DNA from: Radiobacillus kanasensis
GTDB lineage: Bacteria; Bacillota; Bacilli; Bacillales; Amphibacillaceae
Length of the DNA: 64,000 nucleotides
Direction of reading: 5' to 3'
Assembly (NCBI RefSeq): GCF_021049245.1
Contig: NZ_CP088020.1
Span: 1,928,001 to 1,992,000, forward strand
The notes under the pieces were generated by a model. It had not been told where the DNA came from. It made no database searches and saw only the letters and a list, made by a program, of their open reading frames with translations. Below are positions 63,276 to 64,000 of this stretch, piece after piece (position 1 is the stretch's first letter; each line of letters starts with the position of its first letter). A program made the position numbers and the translations under genes.

Positions 63276-64000
63276 TTATCCTTTCTGGTAGAAAAAAGAA
63301 TCTAATATTTGGAATTGATATTGACTAGGGTTGAAGATTTGCTCCGTGCTTCCGACGAATAGCACACCACCTGGTCTTAGCGATTGACTAAATTTCCTGT
63401 ATATTTCATCCTTCGCTTCCTCTGTAAAGTAAATCATCACATTACGGCAAACAATTAAGTCATAGTCTTTATCATAGTTGTCCGATAATAGATTGTGTTT
63501 TTTGAATGTCACACATCGTTTAATAGAATCATCAATTTTGTAGGTTGTGCCATCCTTCGTAAAATATTTTTGCTTAATTGTGTCTGGTATTTCCTGTAAA
63601 GAGCGTTCTGGATATAGTCCAACTTGTGCTCGTTTCATGACGTTTTCATCTAAATCTGTTGCTGATACTTTTATATCCTTTAAGTCCATGAACTGATTTA
63701 ATATCATAGCAATGGTGTAGGGTTCTTCCCCTGTCGAGCATGCAGCGCTCCACACTTTTAATGTTTTCTTGTTTTTTAGTAACAGAGGTAATACTTTTTT
63801 TTGTAGGGTATCCCATCTACTAAAATTCCGATAAAACTCTGTAACATTAATCGTCACACGGTCCAAAAATTCCATCAGCGCATCTTGGTCGCTATTTAGT
63901 AGTTTAAAATAGCTCGTAAAATCCTTACACTCTTTTTTATCCCGTAATGCCGTTAATCTACGCTTCATTTGTACTTCTTTGTATAAGCTTAAATCTATTC
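63276..64000 (-). CDS. cheR: Chemotaxis protein methyltransferase CheR (5' end outside window)
   Basis: The enzyme methylates glutamates of chemoreceptors using adenosylmethionine. The ATG at 63968 is internal: ten codons upstream to the edge read IDLSLYKEVQ, in frame and CheR-like, so the gene continues to the right. Visible are the end of the N-terminal helical domain (MKRRLTALRDKK), NVTEFYRNFSRWD, the cofactor motif WSAACSTGEEPYTIAMIL, and YDLIVCRNVMIYFTEEAKDEIY. In B. subtilis cheR also precedes aroF (aroC here). It implies a motile, chemotactic organism. Confidence 0.93.
   Translation of the reverse strand, partial: IDLSLYKEVQMKRRLTALRDKKECKDFTSYFKLLNSDQDALMEFLDRVTINVTEFYRNFSRWDTLQKKVLPLLLKNKKTLKVWSAACSTGEEPYTIAMILNQFMDLKDIKVSATDLDENVMKRAQVGLYPERSLQEIPDTIKQKYFTKDGTTYKIDDSIKRCVTFKKHNLLSDNYDKDYDLIVCRNVMIYFTEEAKDEIYRKFSQSLRPGGVLFVGSTEQIFNPSQYQFQILDSFFYQKG

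Overview
The window is chromosomal DNA of a low-GC, spore-forming Bacillaceae bacterium. The evidence is a cotD-type coat gene, sspM behind a sigma-G-like promoter, ypjB, B-type RNase P RNA, gpsB, menaquinol:cytochrome c reductase genes, bacillithiol synthesis (bshA), and long synteny with the Bacillus subtilis ypi-ypj-ypm-ypp-yps-ypd region. A halotolerant genus such as Pontibacillus, Halobacillus or Virgibacillus is possible, but that is inference only. Most genes lie on the minus strand.

Layout. 1-870: end of an IS1182-family insertion sequence. 945-6866: small conserved genes, sbcCD, and an SOS-controlled divergent pair (WYL-like protein and YolD-like protein). 6872-9987: an intergenic repeat followed by a degenerate Tn3-family transposon with 38-bp ends, a DJ-1/PfpI gene, its probable WYL regulator, and only the 3' end of tnpA. 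10014-13651: yozE, tatC, tatA, dfrA, thyA and an anthrax-lethal-factor-like metalloprotease. 13817-19961: NlpC/P60 hydrolase, HD phosphohydrolase, a DUF72 gene broken by an amber codon, cspD with a structured leader, a preQ1-I riboswitch controlling a queuosine-precursor transporter, an RNase H-like gene, an SDR oxidoreductase and a lipoprotein. 20110-25981: M32 carboxypeptidase, rRNA methyltransferase, rnpB, gpsB, ypsA, cotD, cdd. 26079-33101: yppE, sspM, yppC, recU, ponA, nth, dnaD. 33590-47738: asnS, aspB, ypmBA, a ComEC-like protein, dinG, panDCB, birA, cca, bshA, mgsA, dapB, ypjD. 47896-58238: ypjC, yugP, ypjB, ypjA, qcrCBA, ypiF, reoY, ypiA, an unknown gene, aroA. 58249-64000: tyrA, hisC, aroH, aroB, aroC and cheR, which runs off the right edge.

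The gene pool is mainly housekeeping: DNA repair and replication (sbcCD, recU, nth, dnaD, dinG), wall synthesis and division (ponA, gpsB, reoY), aromatic amino acids, pantothenate, respiration and spores. The trp operon is absent from its usual place between aroH and hisC, and bshB1 is absent between mgsA and bshA.

The least ordinary signals are in the non-coding DNA. Four copies of a 300-400 bp MITE-like element share a CTGGGACAAAA terminus with the IS1182 element. In every copy the hairpin end sits 5-15 bp past a stop codon, oriented so the hairpin plus T-run could terminate that gene. The Tn3 remnant with a regulator-PfpI cargo is the clearest acquired segment. No CRISPR array, tRNA, prophage or recognisable defence system was seen.
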